DNA of 64,000 nucleotides from Ilumatobacteraceae bacterium (GTDB lineage Bacteria; Actinomycetota; Acidimicrobiia; Acidimicrobiales; Ilumatobacteraceae). Location of the stretch: the NCBI GenBank assembly GCA_021299715.1, contig JAJTEL010000001.1, positions 395,171 to 459,170 of the forward strand, read 5' to 3'. How positions within the stretch are numbered: position 1 is the stretch's first letter; each line of letters opens with the position of its first letter. The notes under the pieces are model-generated. The model made no database searches and was not told where the DNA came from. It saw only the letters and a program-made list of their open reading frames with translations. The translations under genes and the position numbers were made by a program. Positions 34,679 through 44,604 of the stretch are shown piece by piece.

Positions 34679-37312
34679 ATGGTGACTCCGTCTTCATCCT
34701 CTACGCCACGCAGCGCCGACCAGCTTCGGTCAGCGTTTTCTGGTTTCTTTCATGAGCGGGGCCACTCAGTTGTTCCTTCAGCCAGCCTTATTCCCCATGA
34801 CCCAACGTTGTTGTTCACTGTGGCCGGAATGGTTCCGTTCAAGCCCTATTTCATGGGAGACGAAGTTGCGCCGTATAGCCGGGCTGTCACCGTCCAAAAA
34901 TGTGTCAGAGCTGGCGGAAAGCACAATGACCTCGACGATGTTGGTCGGACAAAGCGTCACCTTGTTTTCTTCGAAATGCTGGGCAATTTCAGCTTTGGTG
35001 ACTATTTCAAGACCGATGCCATTCCCTGGTCGTGGAAGCTCGTCACAGAGGTCTTCGGATTTGACGGTGATCGTTTGTGGATCACAGTTCATGAATCGGA
35101 CGACGAAGCAGAAGCAATTTGGCACGAGCAGGTTGGCGTTCCGATGGAACGCATTCAACGCTTAGGAGACAAAGACAACTTCTGGCAAGCAGGAGACACC
35201 GGACCATGTGGGCCGTGCTCTGAAATTCACTTCGACCGTGGCCCAGCGTTTGGTCCAGATGGTGGACCACAAAACGACCCGCACGGCGACCGCTTCATGG
35301 AGTTCTGGAACCTTGTGTTCATGCAATACAACCAATCGGCCGACGGTTCACGGTCTGCATTGCCGAAGCCAAGCATTGACACAGGTGCAGGTCTCGAGCG
35401 AATTTTGGCCCTTGTGCAAGGTGTCGACTCTGTGTGGGAAACAGATGTTTTGTACCCACTCATTGAACAGGCGCAGTCAACCACAGGTGCCACGTATAGA
35501 AGTGGCGACTATAACGATCGCGACAGTTTCAGTCTGCGCGTTCTTGCCGAGCACGCGCGTTCCGCCACAATGCTCATCAACGACGGTGTGTTCCCTAGTA
35601 ACGAGAACCGTGGCTATGTTCTTCGTCGAATCATTCGACGTGCGGTACGTCATGCATTCTTGTTGGGCACAGAAAAACTTGTCATGCCCAGTTTGTCGAA
35701 TGTGGCTATCGATGTCATGGGTAACGCATATCCCGATGTTGTAAAGAACCGCGATTTCATCGTTGGGGTTCTTACAAAAGAAGAAGAACGTTTTCGAAAC
35801 ACCCTCAAGACAGGTCTTTCAATTTTGGAAGATGACTTTGCGGCCGATGCAAAGAAACTTTCTGGCCGTTCGGCATTCCTCTTGCACGACACGTACGGAT
35901 TCCCGCTTGAACTCACACAAGAAATTGCCGGTGAACGCGGTGTTGAAGTGGACATTGAGGGTTTCGAAAAGGAAATGAACGAGCAACGAACCCGTGCGAA
36001 AGATGCTCGTAAAACTGGCCGCGCAGATGGCGATCGTGTCGATGCGTATCGCGAAGTTATGGAAGCTCACGGGACTACTGAATTTGTTGGTTACGTTCAT
36101 AACTCAGCAGAAGCGACAGTTCTGGCGGTCATTTCCGGTGACGATAACTGCGTTGAAGTTTTTCTCGACCATACGCCCTTCTATGCAGAAAGCGGCGGAC
36201 AAGTGGGTGACATCGGATCACTGTCGAACGACGACTTCTCCTTGGAAGTAATCGACACAACGTTTGCGTTGCCTGGCTTGCGACGTCATGTTTGTCGAGT
36301 TGTACGGGGTGAACCTGTCGAAGGTGCCGTCGTGTCTGCTCGCATCAATACCGACGCTCGTGTTGCAACGCGGCGTAACCACACCGGAACACACGTGTTG
36401 CATTGGGCTCTTCGTGCGGTGCTCGGAGAACATGTCAAGCAAGCGGGTTCATTGGTGTCACCAGACCGTCTCCGCTTCGACTTCAGCCATTACGAAGCAG
36501 TCACTGCAGAAGAAATAGAACGTATTGAACTTTTGGCAAATGCCGAAGTGTTGGCAAACGCTCCAGTCGACGCATTTGAAACGTCCAAAGAAGAAGCGTT
36601 GGCTGCTGGCGCAATTGCCTTCTTCGGAGACAAATACGGCGACACGGTTCGAGTCCTAAAGGCGGGTGCATCAACAGAACTCTGTGGCGGAACACACGTG
36701 TCGGCCACCGGTGATATTGGCACCATCAAGATTGTCGCTGAATCGTCTATTGGTTCAAACTTGCGTCGTATCGAAGCAGTTACAGGTGAAAATGCAGTTC
36801 GTTACATTCAGAAGACAAACGACATTTTGCAACAAGTGGCTACAGCGGTGGGTACCCGAACGGAAGATGCTCTAGACGGTGTCTCGCGCAAACTTGATGA
36901 ATTAAAGGCAGCACAAGATGAGATAAAGGCGCTGCGTTCGCGTTTGGCAGCCGGTCGTGCAACGGAATTGTCGGCTAACGCTGTCGATGGCATCGTTGTT
37001 GAACGCATAGATGGCCTGTCTGCGAATGATCTCCGCGACCTCACAGTTGCCGTTCGACAGCAGCCACATGTTCGTGCGGTCGTACTCGTGGGTGTCACAG
37101 ACACTGGCGGGGTATCTCTTGTGGCAGCAACAGCGACAGCATTGAAGTTAAACGCCGGTGACCTCATCAAAGATGCCGCACGTGCAGTTGGTGGCGGTGG
37201 TGGTGGTAAAGGCGATATTGCTACTGCGGGTGGAAAGAATCCCGAGGGAATTGACGAAGCCCTCTCGATCGCGCGGGAGAAGGCGAGAGCGCTCGTCGGC
37301 TCCGCTTCGTAG
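34679..37312 (+). CDS. alaS: alanyl-tRNA synthetase
   Basis: An 877-aa class II synthetase. The aminoacylation core starts at RSAFSGFFHERGHSVVPSASLIPHDPTLLFTVAGMVPFK; motif 3-like DTGAGLERIL follows. The editing domain has zinc ligands HTGTHVLH and CGGTHVSATGDIG. A coiled-coil (about 720-760) and the C-Ala domain (VGGGGGGKGDIATAGGK) end the protein. ATG 34679 is preferred because the family begins near SADQLRSAF; GTG 34658, with GGAAGGG just ahead, is a real alternative. No T-box is seen upstream. Confidence 0.95.
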   Translation: MVTPSSSSTPRSADQLRSAFSGFFHERGHSVVPSASLIPHDPTLLFTVAGMVPFKPYFMGDEVAPYSRAVTVQKCVRAGGKHNDLDDVGRTKRHLVFFEMLGNFSFGDYFKTDAIPWSWKLVTEVFGFDGDRLWITVHESDDEAEAIWHEQVGVPMERIQRLGDKDNFWQAGDTGPCGPCSEIHFDRGPAFGPDGGPQNDPHGDRFMEFWNLVFMQYNQSADGSRSALPKPSIDTGAGLERILALVQGVDSVWETDVLYPLIEQAQSTTGATYRSGDYNDRDSFSLRVLAEHARSATMLINDGVFPSNENRGYVLRRIIRRAVRHAFLLGTEKLVMPSLSNVAIDVMGNAYPDVVKNRDFIVGVLTKEEERFRNTLKTGLSILEDDFAADAKKLSGRSAFLLHDTYGFPLELTQEIAGERGVEVDIEGFEKEMNEQRTRAKDARKTGRADGDRVDAYREVMEAHGTTEFVGYVHNSAEATVLAVISGDDNCVEVFLDHTPFYAESGGQVGDIGSLSNDDFSLEVIDTTFALPGLRRHVCRVVRGEPVEGAVVSARINTDARVATRRNHTGTHVLHWALRAVLGEHVKQAGSLVSPDRLRFDFSHYEAVTAEEIERIELLANAEVLANAPVDAFETSKEEALAAGAIAFFGDKYGDTVRVLKAGASTELCGGTHVSATGDIGTIKIVAESSIGSNLRRIEAVTGENAVRYIQKTNDILQQVATAVGTRTEDALDGVSRKLDELKAAQDEIKALRSRLAAGRATELSANAVDGIVVERIDGLSANDLRDLTVAVRQQPHVRAVVLVGVTDTGGVSLVAATATALKLNAGDLIKDAARAVGGGGGGKGDIATAGGKNPEGIDEALSIAREKARALVGSAS

Positions 37313-37317
37313 TTCGC

Positions 37318-37752
37318 GTGCGGGTACTCGGAGTTGACCTAGGTTCAAAACGAATCGGCGTTGCAACATCTGACATCAGTGGAACGCTTGCCACTCCGCT
37401 GACGGTTCTTACACGGGCTAAATCTCAACGGTTAGATCATGAAGAACTGGAGCGTCTGGTGCGCCAGGAAGAGGCAGAAGCAATTGTTGTTGGGCTTCCT
37501 CTCAATATGGATGGTTCGGAAGGAGCCGCGGCCATTGCTGCCCGACGAGAAGTCGAACGAATGGCTACGGTGGTCAGCGTGCCGGTGTATTTGCATGATG
37601 AACGTCGAACAACGGTTGAAGCCGATCGCGTCATGATGGAACGAGACCTGAATGCACAAGAGCGGCGAAAAGTTGTCGACAAAGTGGCTGCTGCGTTCAT
37701 CTTGCAAGCATGGCTCGACGCCGGACAACCCGGAGCGAATCATGGCCGGTGA
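37318..37752 (+). CDS. ruvX: putative pre-16S rRNA nuclease RuvX/YqgF
   Basis: A 144-aa RNase-H-like nuclease. MRVLGVDLGSKRIGVATSD holds the first acid; IVVGLPLNMDGSEG and VYLHDERRTTVEADRVM carry the family motifs; VDKVAAAFILQAWLD ends the fold. YqgF matures the 5' end of 16S rRNA in E. coli; a recombination role is also proposed. GTG start, 5 bases after alaS. The alaS-ruvX-mltG-aroE order is conserved in actinobacteria. Confidence 0.92.
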   Translation: MRVLGVDLGSKRIGVATSDISGTLATPLTVLTRAKSQRLDHEELERLVRQEEAEAIVVGLPLNMDGSEGAAAIAARREVERMATVVSVPVYLHDERRTTVEADRVMMERDLNAQERRKVVDKVAAAFILQAWLDAGQPGANHGR

Positions 37753-38917
37753 TCCTCTTTTGCCAAACGATTGGCGTGCCGACCCGTGGGATGACGTGTC
37801 GGTCGTACCAGAAACTGCAACAGAGGAATTACGCCCAGGGTTCGATTACTTGCGCGGCCCAGTGCGCATGGTGGTCACCATGGTCGTTGCGACTGTTCTG
37901 TTGCTCGGTGCCGCCGGATGGTGGACTATTCATCAATTGAATCCATCAGGTGACCCCGGAGCACCAGTGAATTTCACCATCAACGACGGTGACACAATGT
38001 CGTCTGTTGCTTCACGTCTCGATGCCGACGGAATCATTGCCAACGCAACATTGTTCCGTTGGTATGCATCAACAAAGGGCAACATCACATTGGTGCCGGG
38101 CTACTACGCGCTGAAACCAGGTGACAACGCAGGCAACATCATCGAAGCGTTGTCCACTCCACCTGCACAAACATTTGTGTCCGTCACATTCCCCGAAGGA
38201 ATGACCATTGCACAAATGGGTGAACGTCTGTCATCAAAGCTCACATTTATGTCTCAGGCAGACTTTGTTGCTGCAGCCACCGATGGGTCTATCGTGTCCG
38301 ACCTTTTGCCAAAGGGCGTGACATCGTTAGAAGGATTGTTGTTCCCCGACACGTATCAAGTGTCGGGTGACGGGTCAGAGGCTCGAGTGGTGTCCACAAT
38401 GGCCGGAATGATGCAGCGTGTTGCACGACAAGTTGATTTGAAGTCGGGCGCAAAAATTCGCGGCTTTTCTCAGTATGAAATTCTCATTATTGCGTCGCTC
38501 ATTGAACGCGAAGCAAAGGTTCCGGAAGACCGCGCAAAAATTGCACAAGTCATCTACAACCGCTTAGCCGAAAAAATGAAACTGGAAATTGATGCCAGTG
38601 TGAAGTACGGACTTGATCCCGAAATGACATGGACCGAAATGAAGGCCACAGATCATCCGTACAACACCTACATTTATCCAGGTCTCCCTCCAACACCCAT
38701 TGCAAATCCAGGCCGTGCATCTATCCAAGCAGCGCTTGCACCGTCTGGACCACCGCCAAAGACAGATGAAGCGTGTGTGGGGTTACCGGCAGGGGAGAAA
38801 TGTCGTTATTTGTACTACGTCCTGGCAGACAAGACGGGTCGTCATGTCTTCGCTACAACGTATGAACAGCATCTTGCAAACATCGAGAAGTCCAGAGCAG
38901 CTGGAGTGCTTCCGTGA
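37742..38917 (+). CDS. mltG: endolytic murein transglycosylase MltG (YceG-like)
   Basis: A 391-aa membrane-anchored enzyme that cuts nascent glycan strands and ends their growth. The cytoplasmic N-terminus (about 45 residues) precedes one membrane helix (VRMVVTMVVATVLLLGAAGWW). A LysM-like subdomain (TINDGDTMSSVASRLDADGII) is followed by the catalytic domain with the conserved Glu in ASLIEREAKVPEDRAKIAQVIYNRL and the SVKYGL and PYNTYIYPGLPPTPIANPG segments. ATG 37742 overlaps ruvX by 11 bases. Confidence 0.93.
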   Translation: MAGDPLLPNDWRADPWDDVSVVPETATEELRPGFDYLRGPVRMVVTMVVATVLLLGAAGWWTIHQLNPSGDPGAPVNFTINDGDTMSSVASRLDADGIIANATLFRWYASTKGNITLVPGYYALKPGDNAGNIIEALSTPPAQTFVSVTFPEGMTIAQMGERLSSKLTFMSQADFVAAATDGSIVSDLLPKGVTSLEGLLFPDTYQVSGDGSEARVVSTMAGMMQRVARQVDLKSGAKIRGFSQYEILIIASLIEREAKVPEDRAKIAQVIYNRLAEKMKLEIDASVKYGLDPEMTWTEMKATDHPYNTYIYPGLPPTPIANPGRASIQAALAPSGPPPKTDEACVGLPAGEKCRYLYYVLADKTGRHVFATTYEQHLANIEKSRAAGVLP

Positions 38918-39762
38918 CATCAACTCATCCGCTTCTTGGTGCGGTTATCGGAACACCCGTATCTCATTCAATGTCTCCGCATCTCTATGCGGCGGCTTTT
39001 CAAGAACTGGGACTTAGTGGGACGTATCAAGCAATCGATTGCGATGCCACGGCGCTTCCCAGAATCTTTAATGAGTTACTACAACAACGCATTAAGGCGT
39101 TGTCTGTCACTATGCCATTGAAAGAATCGGTCATATCGGTTCTTTCATCTCTCGACGAAGATGCCGTGCTTTTGAACGCGGTGAACTGTGTGTCGTTCGA
39201 GGGTGATACGCCAGTTGGTCACAACACCGATGGTGACGGATGTTGTGATGCGCTTACCGAACAAGGTGGTGCAGAATTATCCGATGCGCATGTGGTGTTG
39301 TTGGGCGCAGGTGGAACAGGTCGTTCCGTTGCCTTGGCGCTTGGCCGACGCGGTGCGCATGTGGCAGTACTAAATAGAACTCAGTCGCATACTGATTCGC
39401 TTATCACTCGACTCGCGCCCGCAATCACTGCAGCAGGCGGGTCGGTGCGAAGTGGTTCCGTTGCCGATGTACGGTCGGCATCGGTTCTTGTCAACACAAC
39501 ATCGGTTGGTATGAACTCGTCTGACAGTCCACTTCCCGTCGATGTTCTCCATGCAGGACTTGTCGTGCTTGACGCCGTCTATCAACCCCTCACAACTGCG
39601 TTGCTGTCGTCTGCCCAGGCTGTGGGCGCTACAACGGTCGATGGCTTATGGATGCTCATTCAGCAAGCACGGCGCCAATGTGAACTGCAATTTGGGGCAA
39701 AGCCGACCGCACATGCCTTGCGAGAGGCCGCAGAACGCGAACTTGCGCGTCGCCACAAGTAG
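38914..39762 (+). CDS. aroE: shikimate dehydrogenase (NADP+)
   Basis: A 282-aa enzyme that reduces 3-dehydroshikimate to shikimate. It has the substrate site VIGTPVSHSMSPHLYAAAF, the catalytic Lys in SVTMPLKES, HNTDGDGCCDAL, the NADP loop GAGGTGRSVALALGRRGAHVAVLNRT and NTTSVGM. The order aroE-aroC-aroK-aroB-aroQ forms a shikimate operon. GTG start (GTGA overlap with mltG). Its TAG stop starts the aroC -10. Confidence 0.93.
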   Translation: MTSTHPLLGAVIGTPVSHSMSPHLYAAAFQELGLSGTYQAIDCDATALPRIFNELLQQRIKALSVTMPLKESVISVLSSLDEDAVLLNAVNCVSFEGDTPVGHNTDGDGCCDALTEQGGAELSDAHVVLLGAGGTGRSVALALGRRGAHVAVLNRTQSHTDSLITRLAPAITAAGGSVRSGSVADVRSASVLVNTTSVGMNSSDSPLPVDVLHAGLVVLDAVYQPLTTALLSSAQAVGATTVDGLWMLIQQARRQCELQFGAKPTAHALREAAERELARRHK

Positions 39763-39765
39763 CCT
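39760..39765 (+). promoter_or_regulatory. -10 element of aroC built on the aroE stop codon
   Basis: TAGCCT; the TAG is the aroE stop. It lies 7 bases before the aroC GTG. Confidence 0.5.
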
Positions 39766-39772
39766 TTCCTCT

Positions 39773-40939
39773 GTGCTTAGGTACCTCACAGCTGGCGAAT
39801 CTCACGGGCGGGCCCTTACTGTCATCGTTGAAGGCTTGCCCGCTGGTCTTCCCATTTTGGCTGAGCATATTGAGAACGATCTAGCCCGTCGCCGTCTGGG
39901 CTACGGGCGTGGTCCACGGCAACGTTTTGAAAAAGATGTCATTACGTTGGTGGGTGGTGTTCGCCACGGTCGCACGCTTGGTTCTCCTGTTGCCATTGAA
40001 ATTCAAAACTCAGAATGGTTTCGTGGCGACAAATGGCACGAGGAGATGTCGCCTGAGCCGGGTGCAACGAAGACTCCATTAACACAGCCGCGTCCTGGAC
40101 ATGCCGACCTTGTCGGTATGCAGAAGTACGGTTTCAACGATGCTCGAGATGTTCTTGAACGAGCAAGTGCGCGCGAAACGGCAGCGCGCGTGGCTGCGGG
40201 CGCCTTGGCAAAGCAGCTCTTGTCTCACATCGGAGTTGGTGTACTCAGTCACGTTGTTCAAATTGGTTCTGCGCGAGCATCGCGCGATGTTCTGCCGGCA
40301 ATGTCCGATCTCGACGCCATCGACGCTTCTGAAGTTCGTTGCTTCGACCCCGCAGCCGAAGCCGCAATGATCTCAGCAATTAAAGAAGCAGCAAAAGAGG
40401 GAGACTCACTCGGCGGCATTGTTGAAGCAATTGCGTATGGCGTCCCAATCGGTTTGGGCAGCCATGTTCATTGGGATCGAAAAATAGACGCATTGCTTGC
40501 TCAAGCGGTCATGAGCATCCAGGCCGTAAAGGGCGTGGAAATTGGTGATGGCTTTGAAGTGTCTGGCTTGCGCGGCAGTGAATCGCACGACCCCATTCAT
40601 TGGGACGCGGCGAACCGTAAGTACGTTCGCGAAGGTCATCGTTCTGGCGGTACAGAGGGAGGTATCACAACTGGTGAACCTCTCATTGTGCGTGCAGCCA
40701 TGAAACCGCTAGCCACGCTGAACAAGCCAACTCTGAAAACCGTCGACACAGTCACCAAAGAAGAGACTGTGAGTTTCAAAGAGCGCACCGATGTAACAGC
40801 CGTTCCCGCTCTTGGTGTGGTTGTCGAAACAATGGTGTCGTTGGTCTTGGCAGCAGAGGCTCAACGAAAGTTTGGCGGAGATTCATTGTCTGAATTCGTT
40901 CGCAACGCGGCGGCCTTCGAGGCCACACTGGAGTCGTGA
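39773..40939 (+). CDS. aroC: chorismate synthase
   Basis: A 388-aa FMN-dependent enzyme that makes chorismate from EPSP. N-terminal LRYLTAGESHGRALTVIVEGLPAGLPI, RLGYGRGPRQRFEKD, PGHADLVGMQKYG with RDVLERASARETAARVAAGALAKQLL, and HRSGGTEGGITTGEP are all diagnostic. The GTG at 39773 is fixed by the universal start of the family; the frame also runs on upstream inside aroE, but that is not family sequence. aroK follows with a GTGA overlap. Confidence 0.96.
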   Translation: MLRYLTAGESHGRALTVIVEGLPAGLPILAEHIENDLARRRLGYGRGPRQRFEKDVITLVGGVRHGRTLGSPVAIEIQNSEWFRGDKWHEEMSPEPGATKTPLTQPRPGHADLVGMQKYGFNDARDVLERASARETAARVAAGALAKQLLSHIGVGVLSHVVQIGSARASRDVLPAMSDLDAIDASEVRCFDPAAEAAMISAIKEAAKEGDSLGGIVEAIAYGVPIGLGSHVHWDRKIDALLAQAVMSIQAVKGVEIGDGFEVSGLRGSESHDPIHWDAANRKYVREGHRSGGTEGGITTGEPLIVRAAMKPLATLNKPTLKTVDTVTKEETVSFKERTDVTAVPALGVVVETMVSLVLAAEAQRKFGGDSLSEFVRNAAAFEATLES

Positions 40940-41496
40940 CTACTCCGCGCATCATTGTTCTCGTCGGCTTGATGGGAACTGGAAAGACAACTATTGCTCG
41001 TGGACTCGCCCAACATTTTGGTGCCGACTGTCTCGACACAGACAAACTTGTTGAGTTACATGCCGGTAGATCTGTACGAGAAATTTTTGCAAGTGACGGA
41101 GAAGATGCATTTCGCACGCGTGAATCTGACGTTCTGGCTCAGTGTCTCCGATCTCCTGGCCCAGTAGTTGTAGCAGGAGCAGGTGGTGTTGTGGTGCGAG
41201 AAGAAAATCGAATCATGTTGAACGAGGCCCGCTCAAGAGGAGATGTCACTGTGGTGTGGCTCCATGCACGCCCCGAAGTTCTTGTGGCTCGCACCATGAA
41301 GGGGAGTCACCGACCTTTGTTGGACAATGACCGTGAGGGAACCCTGCGAGCCATGGCAACAGAACGCGCTCCCATGTACGGCGAAGTTGCCGATGTTGTG
41401 GTCGATGTATCTGATCGCTCAGCCGAGTCGGTCGTGTCGCTCATCATTGAATCAATTGATGTGGCAGAAGGAGAGAGGCGCGGTAGTAATGAGTGA
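40936..41496 (+). CDS. aroK: shikimate kinase
   Basis: A 186-aa P-loop kinase phosphorylating shikimate. Walker A GLMGTGKTTIARGLA, shikimate-site DTDKLVELHAG and FRTRESDVL, GAGGVV before the Walker-B-like strand, and the lid arginine in KGSHRPLLDND are present. The start is GTG inside the aroC stop. The aroB start lies 8 bases within its end. Confidence 0.93.
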   Translation: MTTPRIIVLVGLMGTGKTTIARGLAQHFGADCLDTDKLVELHAGRSVREIFASDGEDAFRTRESDVLAQCLRSPGPVVVAGAGGVVVREENRIMLNEARSRGDVTVVWLHARPEVLVARTMKGSHRPLLDNDREGTLRAMATERAPMYGEVADVVVDVSDRSAESVVSLIIESIDVAEGERRGSNE

Positions 41497-42529
41497 AATG
41501 AATGAGGTGACTATCAACCTTGGGGATCGGTCGTATCCCGTCCTGGTCGGACGCGACATACTGCACAAGACTGCGTCGCTACTTCCATCGTCTGCGCGTC
41601 GAGTTGCCGTTGTCACCCAAGAAGGAATTCCTGCTCAGTACATTCCAGAATTTCCCGGTCTGAGTGTGTCGGTCCACACCATCGGTGTGGGTGAAGACCA
41701 CAAATCGCTGACCACAATTGCTTCTTTGTGCAGCCAGTTCGCTCAACACGGTCTTACTCGCTCCGATGTTGTTGTCGGTGTGGGTGGAGGAATGGTCACA
41801 GACGTTGCCGGATTCGCTGCAGCCTCGTATCACCGTGGCATTCCGGTCGTTCATGTTGCGACAAGTCTGTTGGCAATGATTGATGCAGCCGTCGGCGGCA
41901 AAACAGGTGTGAACATTCCCGAGGGAAAAAACTTGGTGGGTGCATTTTGGCAACCGAGTGGTGTTGTCTGTGATCTCTCTACCTTGGACTCGTTATCAGA
42001 CCGCGAGACTCGATGCGGTTTGGGCGAGATGGCGAAGTATCACTTCATTGTTCGTGAGAACCTCAACGAAATTGAATTTGATCAACGAGTCGCTCGCTGT
42101 ATTCAAATTAAAGGTGACATTGTGGCGGCCGATGAACGCGAAGGCGGAATTCGTGCGTTCTTGAATTACGGACACACTTTGGCGCATGCCTTAGAAATCG
42201 ACACCAATTTTTCTATCGCTCACGGCGAGGCAGTTGCTCTCGGAGTGCTCTATGCAGCACACGTCGCTCAACAAATGAATCGCATCTCAGAAGACAGGGT
42301 CAATCAGCACTATCAGGTTGTGCACGATGTTTATGGTCTTCGTCGTCAGTTGCCCGAAGGCCTTTTCATACAGTCGCTGATTGCGGCAATGGGTCGCGAT
42401 AAGAAGGCAGTTGACTCGCTTACTTTTGTTCTCGACTCTGTCGACGGACTTGAAGTGGTTCCTGGTATTACCGAATCTGTTTTGAAGGGTGCCTACAAAG
42501 ACTTTGAATCGCGCTTAGCCACGGTATGA
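41489..42529 (+). CDS. aroB: 3-dehydroquinate synthase
   Basis: A 346-aa NAD- and zinc-dependent cyclase forming 3-dehydroquinate from DAHP. VVGVGGGMVTDVAGFAAASYHRGIPVVHVATSLLAMIDAAVGGKTGVN is a long, almost unchanged family core (cited by ends only); the zinc ligands are in GLGEMAKY, NYGHTLAHALE and AHGEAVALG. ATG 41489 has GGAGAGAGG (41470-41478) ahead, one of the best ribosome sites in the window, and overlaps aroK by 8 bases. Confidence 0.95.
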   Translation: MSEMNEVTINLGDRSYPVLVGRDILHKTASLLPSSARRVAVVTQEGIPAQYIPEFPGLSVSVHTIGVGEDHKSLTTIASLCSQFAQHGLTRSDVVVGVGGGMVTDVAGFAAASYHRGIPVVHVATSLLAMIDAAVGGKTGVNIPEGKNLVGAFWQPSGVVCDLSTLDSLSDRETRCGLGEMAKYHFIVRENLNEIEFDQRVARCIQIKGDIVAADEREGGIRAFLNYGHTLAHALEIDTNFSIAHGEAVALGVLYAAHVAQQMNRISEDRVNQHYQVVHDVYGLRRQLPEGLFIQSLIAAMGRDKKAVDSLTFVLDSVDGLEVVPGITESVLKGAYKDFESRLATV

Positions 42530-43077
42530 GATATCGCACAGAACGTCTCGCCTTGCGAACATGGTGTGAAGACGATCTGGAACCGTTCGCTGAAATCTGT
42601 TCAGATCCAACAGTAATGGAACATTTCCCATCTGTGATGAGCCGCGATGAGTGTGTACAGATGATTCAAGGAATCTCTGAACGATTTCAGGAAAATGGTT
42701 TCGGGCTGTGGGCAGTAGAAATTGACAAACGTTTCGCTGGGTATGTCGGTCTCAACCGTACGGGCCCCGCTTTCACCACGTCATTTGCACCGTGTCATGA
42801 GGTGGGCTGGCGCCTTGCCCCGTGGGCGTGGGGTCATGGTTATGCCAGCGAGGCTGCGCGAGAAAGCCTTCGCATTGGGTTTCAGGAATACGGTCTCGAC
42901 ACCATTTATTCATGGACCACAACAAAAAATGTCCGAAGTGAAGCGGTGATGAAGCGCATCGGAATGAATCGCCGTGCGGACCTTGACTTCGAACACCCGG
43001 GTACACCAGGTTGGCATGGGGCACCCCACATTGTTTATTCACTCTCTCGTGACCAGTGGCGGGAGTACCGTGGCTGA
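42526..43077 (+). CDS. GNAT acetyltransferase (RimJ/RimL type)
   Basis: A 183-aa GNAT of the RimJ/RimL-like group: TERLALRTWCEDDLEPFAEICSDPTVMEHFP at the N-terminus, GWRLAPWAWGHGYASEAARESL as the acetyl-CoA P-loop (WGxGYAxEA), and TTTKNVRSEAVMKRIGMNR as motif B. The substrate may be a protein N-terminus or a small amine; not predictable. It is inserted between aroB and aroQ, overlapping aroB by ATGA. Confidence 0.86.
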   Translation: MRYRTERLALRTWCEDDLEPFAEICSDPTVMEHFPSVMSRDECVQMIQGISERFQENGFGLWAVEIDKRFAGYVGLNRTGPAFTTSFAPCHEVGWRLAPWAWGHGYASEAARESLRIGFQEYGLDTIYSWTTTKNVRSEAVMKRIGMNRRADLDFEHPGTPGWHGAPHIVYSLSRDQWREYRG

Positions 43078-43078
43078 T

Positions 43079-43519
43079 ATGGCACTCTCATCGGTTCTCG
43101 TCCTCAACGGCCCCAACCTCAATCTGTTGGGTCAACGTGAGCCAGACGTATACGGGTCTGAAACACTGAACGACCACATGGATGCCTTGCGTCAACGGGC
43201 TCAGTCGCTCGGATTGTCCGTGTCTGATTTTCAGTCCAATTCCGAATCCGACTTAGTTTCTGCTGTCCAGTCAGCGCGTGGTGTGCACGACGCAATCATT
43301 CTGAATGCCGGAGCATTTACTCACTACTCGTGGGCTCTCCATGATGCAGTGCGCTCGTTCTCGGGACCGGTCATTGAAGTGCATCTCTCAAATCCCACTG
43401 CGCGAGAAGAATTTCGCCATGTCAGCGTTCTGTCAACAGTCGTGAAGGGCAGCATTTCTGGCTTTGGTGGAAACAGCTACGTACTGGCTCTCGAAGCGCT
43501 TCAATTAATCGCTCGGTAA
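43079..43519 (+). CDS. aroQ: 3-dehydroquinate dehydratase, type II
   Basis: A 146-aa dodecameric type II dehydroquinase. VLVLNGPNLNLLGQREPDVYG carries the catalytic Arg and Tyr region, FQSNSESDLVSAVQSA and NAGAFTHYSWALHDAV are core motifs, and the catalytic His is in IEVHLSNPTAREEFRHVS. ATG 43079 gives the usual length; GTG 43070, just after GGGAG, is an in-frame alternative. It closes the shikimate gene group. Confidence 0.94.
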   Translation: MALSSVLVLNGPNLNLLGQREPDVYGSETLNDHMDALRQRAQSLGLSVSDFQSNSESDLVSAVQSARGVHDAIILNAGAFTHYSWALHDAVRSFSGPVIEVHLSNPTAREEFRHVSVLSTVVKGSISGFGGNSYVLALEALQLIAR

Positions 43520-44604
43520 TGACTATCTCGTCGCGGTTGCAGAGTTTTTACTCGTGTGATTCCTCGCCATTTGTTCTGGTGCTTCGCATACAGGACATAC
43601 GGTGGCTCACTGGGTTTACGGGCAGTACTGCTCGATTGCTCATAGATCGCCGCACACAATCGTCGTACCTCATTGTCGATGGTCGCTACATAGAGCGTGC
43701 CGAACAAGAGTTAGCGCACGCCCACAGTCCTACACATGTCGTGTCGCTGAATAGCGGAGACACCATGGTCAATGTTTTGTCTCAGCGAATCAATGGTGAG
43801 ATTGCGTTGGACTACAACCACATCACAGCCGCGCAGTTGCGAGAACTGACAGAGGCATTCCACGTCGTGGAAGAGTCAGGTCACCTGGATCGATTACGTC
43901 GTGTGAAAGACGATGAAGAGATTGAACTCATGGCGCAGGCAGCGTCAATTGCAGATAGGGCTCTCCAGCATGTGGTGAGTGAAGGTCTGCTCGGAGAAAC
44001 CGAGAAACAAATACGCAATCGGCTCGATGCCGCAATGCGCCAGTTTGGGGCCGACACCGTCAGTTTCGACACCATCGTTGCGACTGGTGCGAACGGTGCG
44101 CGACCACATCATGAGCCAAGCGACATGGTGGTTGAGATGGGTCACGGTGTTGTTATCGACATGGGTGCGGAAGTGAAGGGCTACCGAAGTGACATGACTC
44201 GAACCATTCGAGTGGGCGAGTGGAGTGCTGAATATGCCCAGATGTTCGCATTTGTACGAGAAGCACAAAGTGCCGGATTGGCATCTGTTCGCGCGGGCGT
44301 GCAGGGGTCAGATGTTGATGCAGCAGTTCGCGAGGTGTATCGCAGAGAAAATGTTGAACATGAATATGTGCATGGCACGGGCCATGGGGTGGGTCTGTAT
44401 ATCCACGAAGAGCCCATCTTGTCTCCGCGTTGTACCGCAGTTCTCTCTGAAGGAGAGGTGGTGACTGTGGAACCTGGGCTCTATCGTAAAGGGGTCGGTG
44501 GCGTCCGGATTGAAGATCAGGTCGTCGTCACAGGCTCTCAGTGCCGAATTCTTACACTCAGTCCTAAGGAACTCTCATGCCCGCGATCACTACGAACGAT
44601 CTGA
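43519..44604 (+). CDS. pepQ: M24 metallopeptidase (Xaa-Pro dipeptidase/aminopeptidase)
   Basis: A 361-aa pita-bread peptidase of the aminopeptidase P/prolidase group. It has an N-terminal creatinase-like domain (1-130), then the dinuclear metal ligands in [19 protein letters not shown] (two Asp), [14 protein letters not shown] (His), VTVEPGLY (Glu) and VRIEDQVVV (Glu). It starts one base into the aroQ stop. Its last 28 bases overlap efp in another frame. In actinobacteria pepQ regularly precedes efp. Confidence 0.9.
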   Translation: MTISSRLQSFYSCDSSPFVLVLRIQDIRWLTGFTGSTARLLIDRRTQSSYLIVDGRYIERAEQELAHAHSPTHVVSLNSGDTMVNVLSQRINGEIALDYNHITAAQLRELTEAFHVVEESGHLDRLRRVKDDEEIELMAQAASIADRALQHVVSEGLLGETEKQIRNRLDAAMRQFGADTVSFDTIVATGANGARPHHEPSDMVVEMGHGVVIDMGAEVKGYRSDMTRTIRVGEWSAEYAQMFAFVREAQSAGLASVRAGVQGSDVDAAVREVYRRENVEHEYVHGTGHGVGLYIHEEPILSPRCTAVLSEGEVVTVEPGLYRKGVGGVRIEDQVVVTGSQCRILTLSPKELSCPRSLRTI

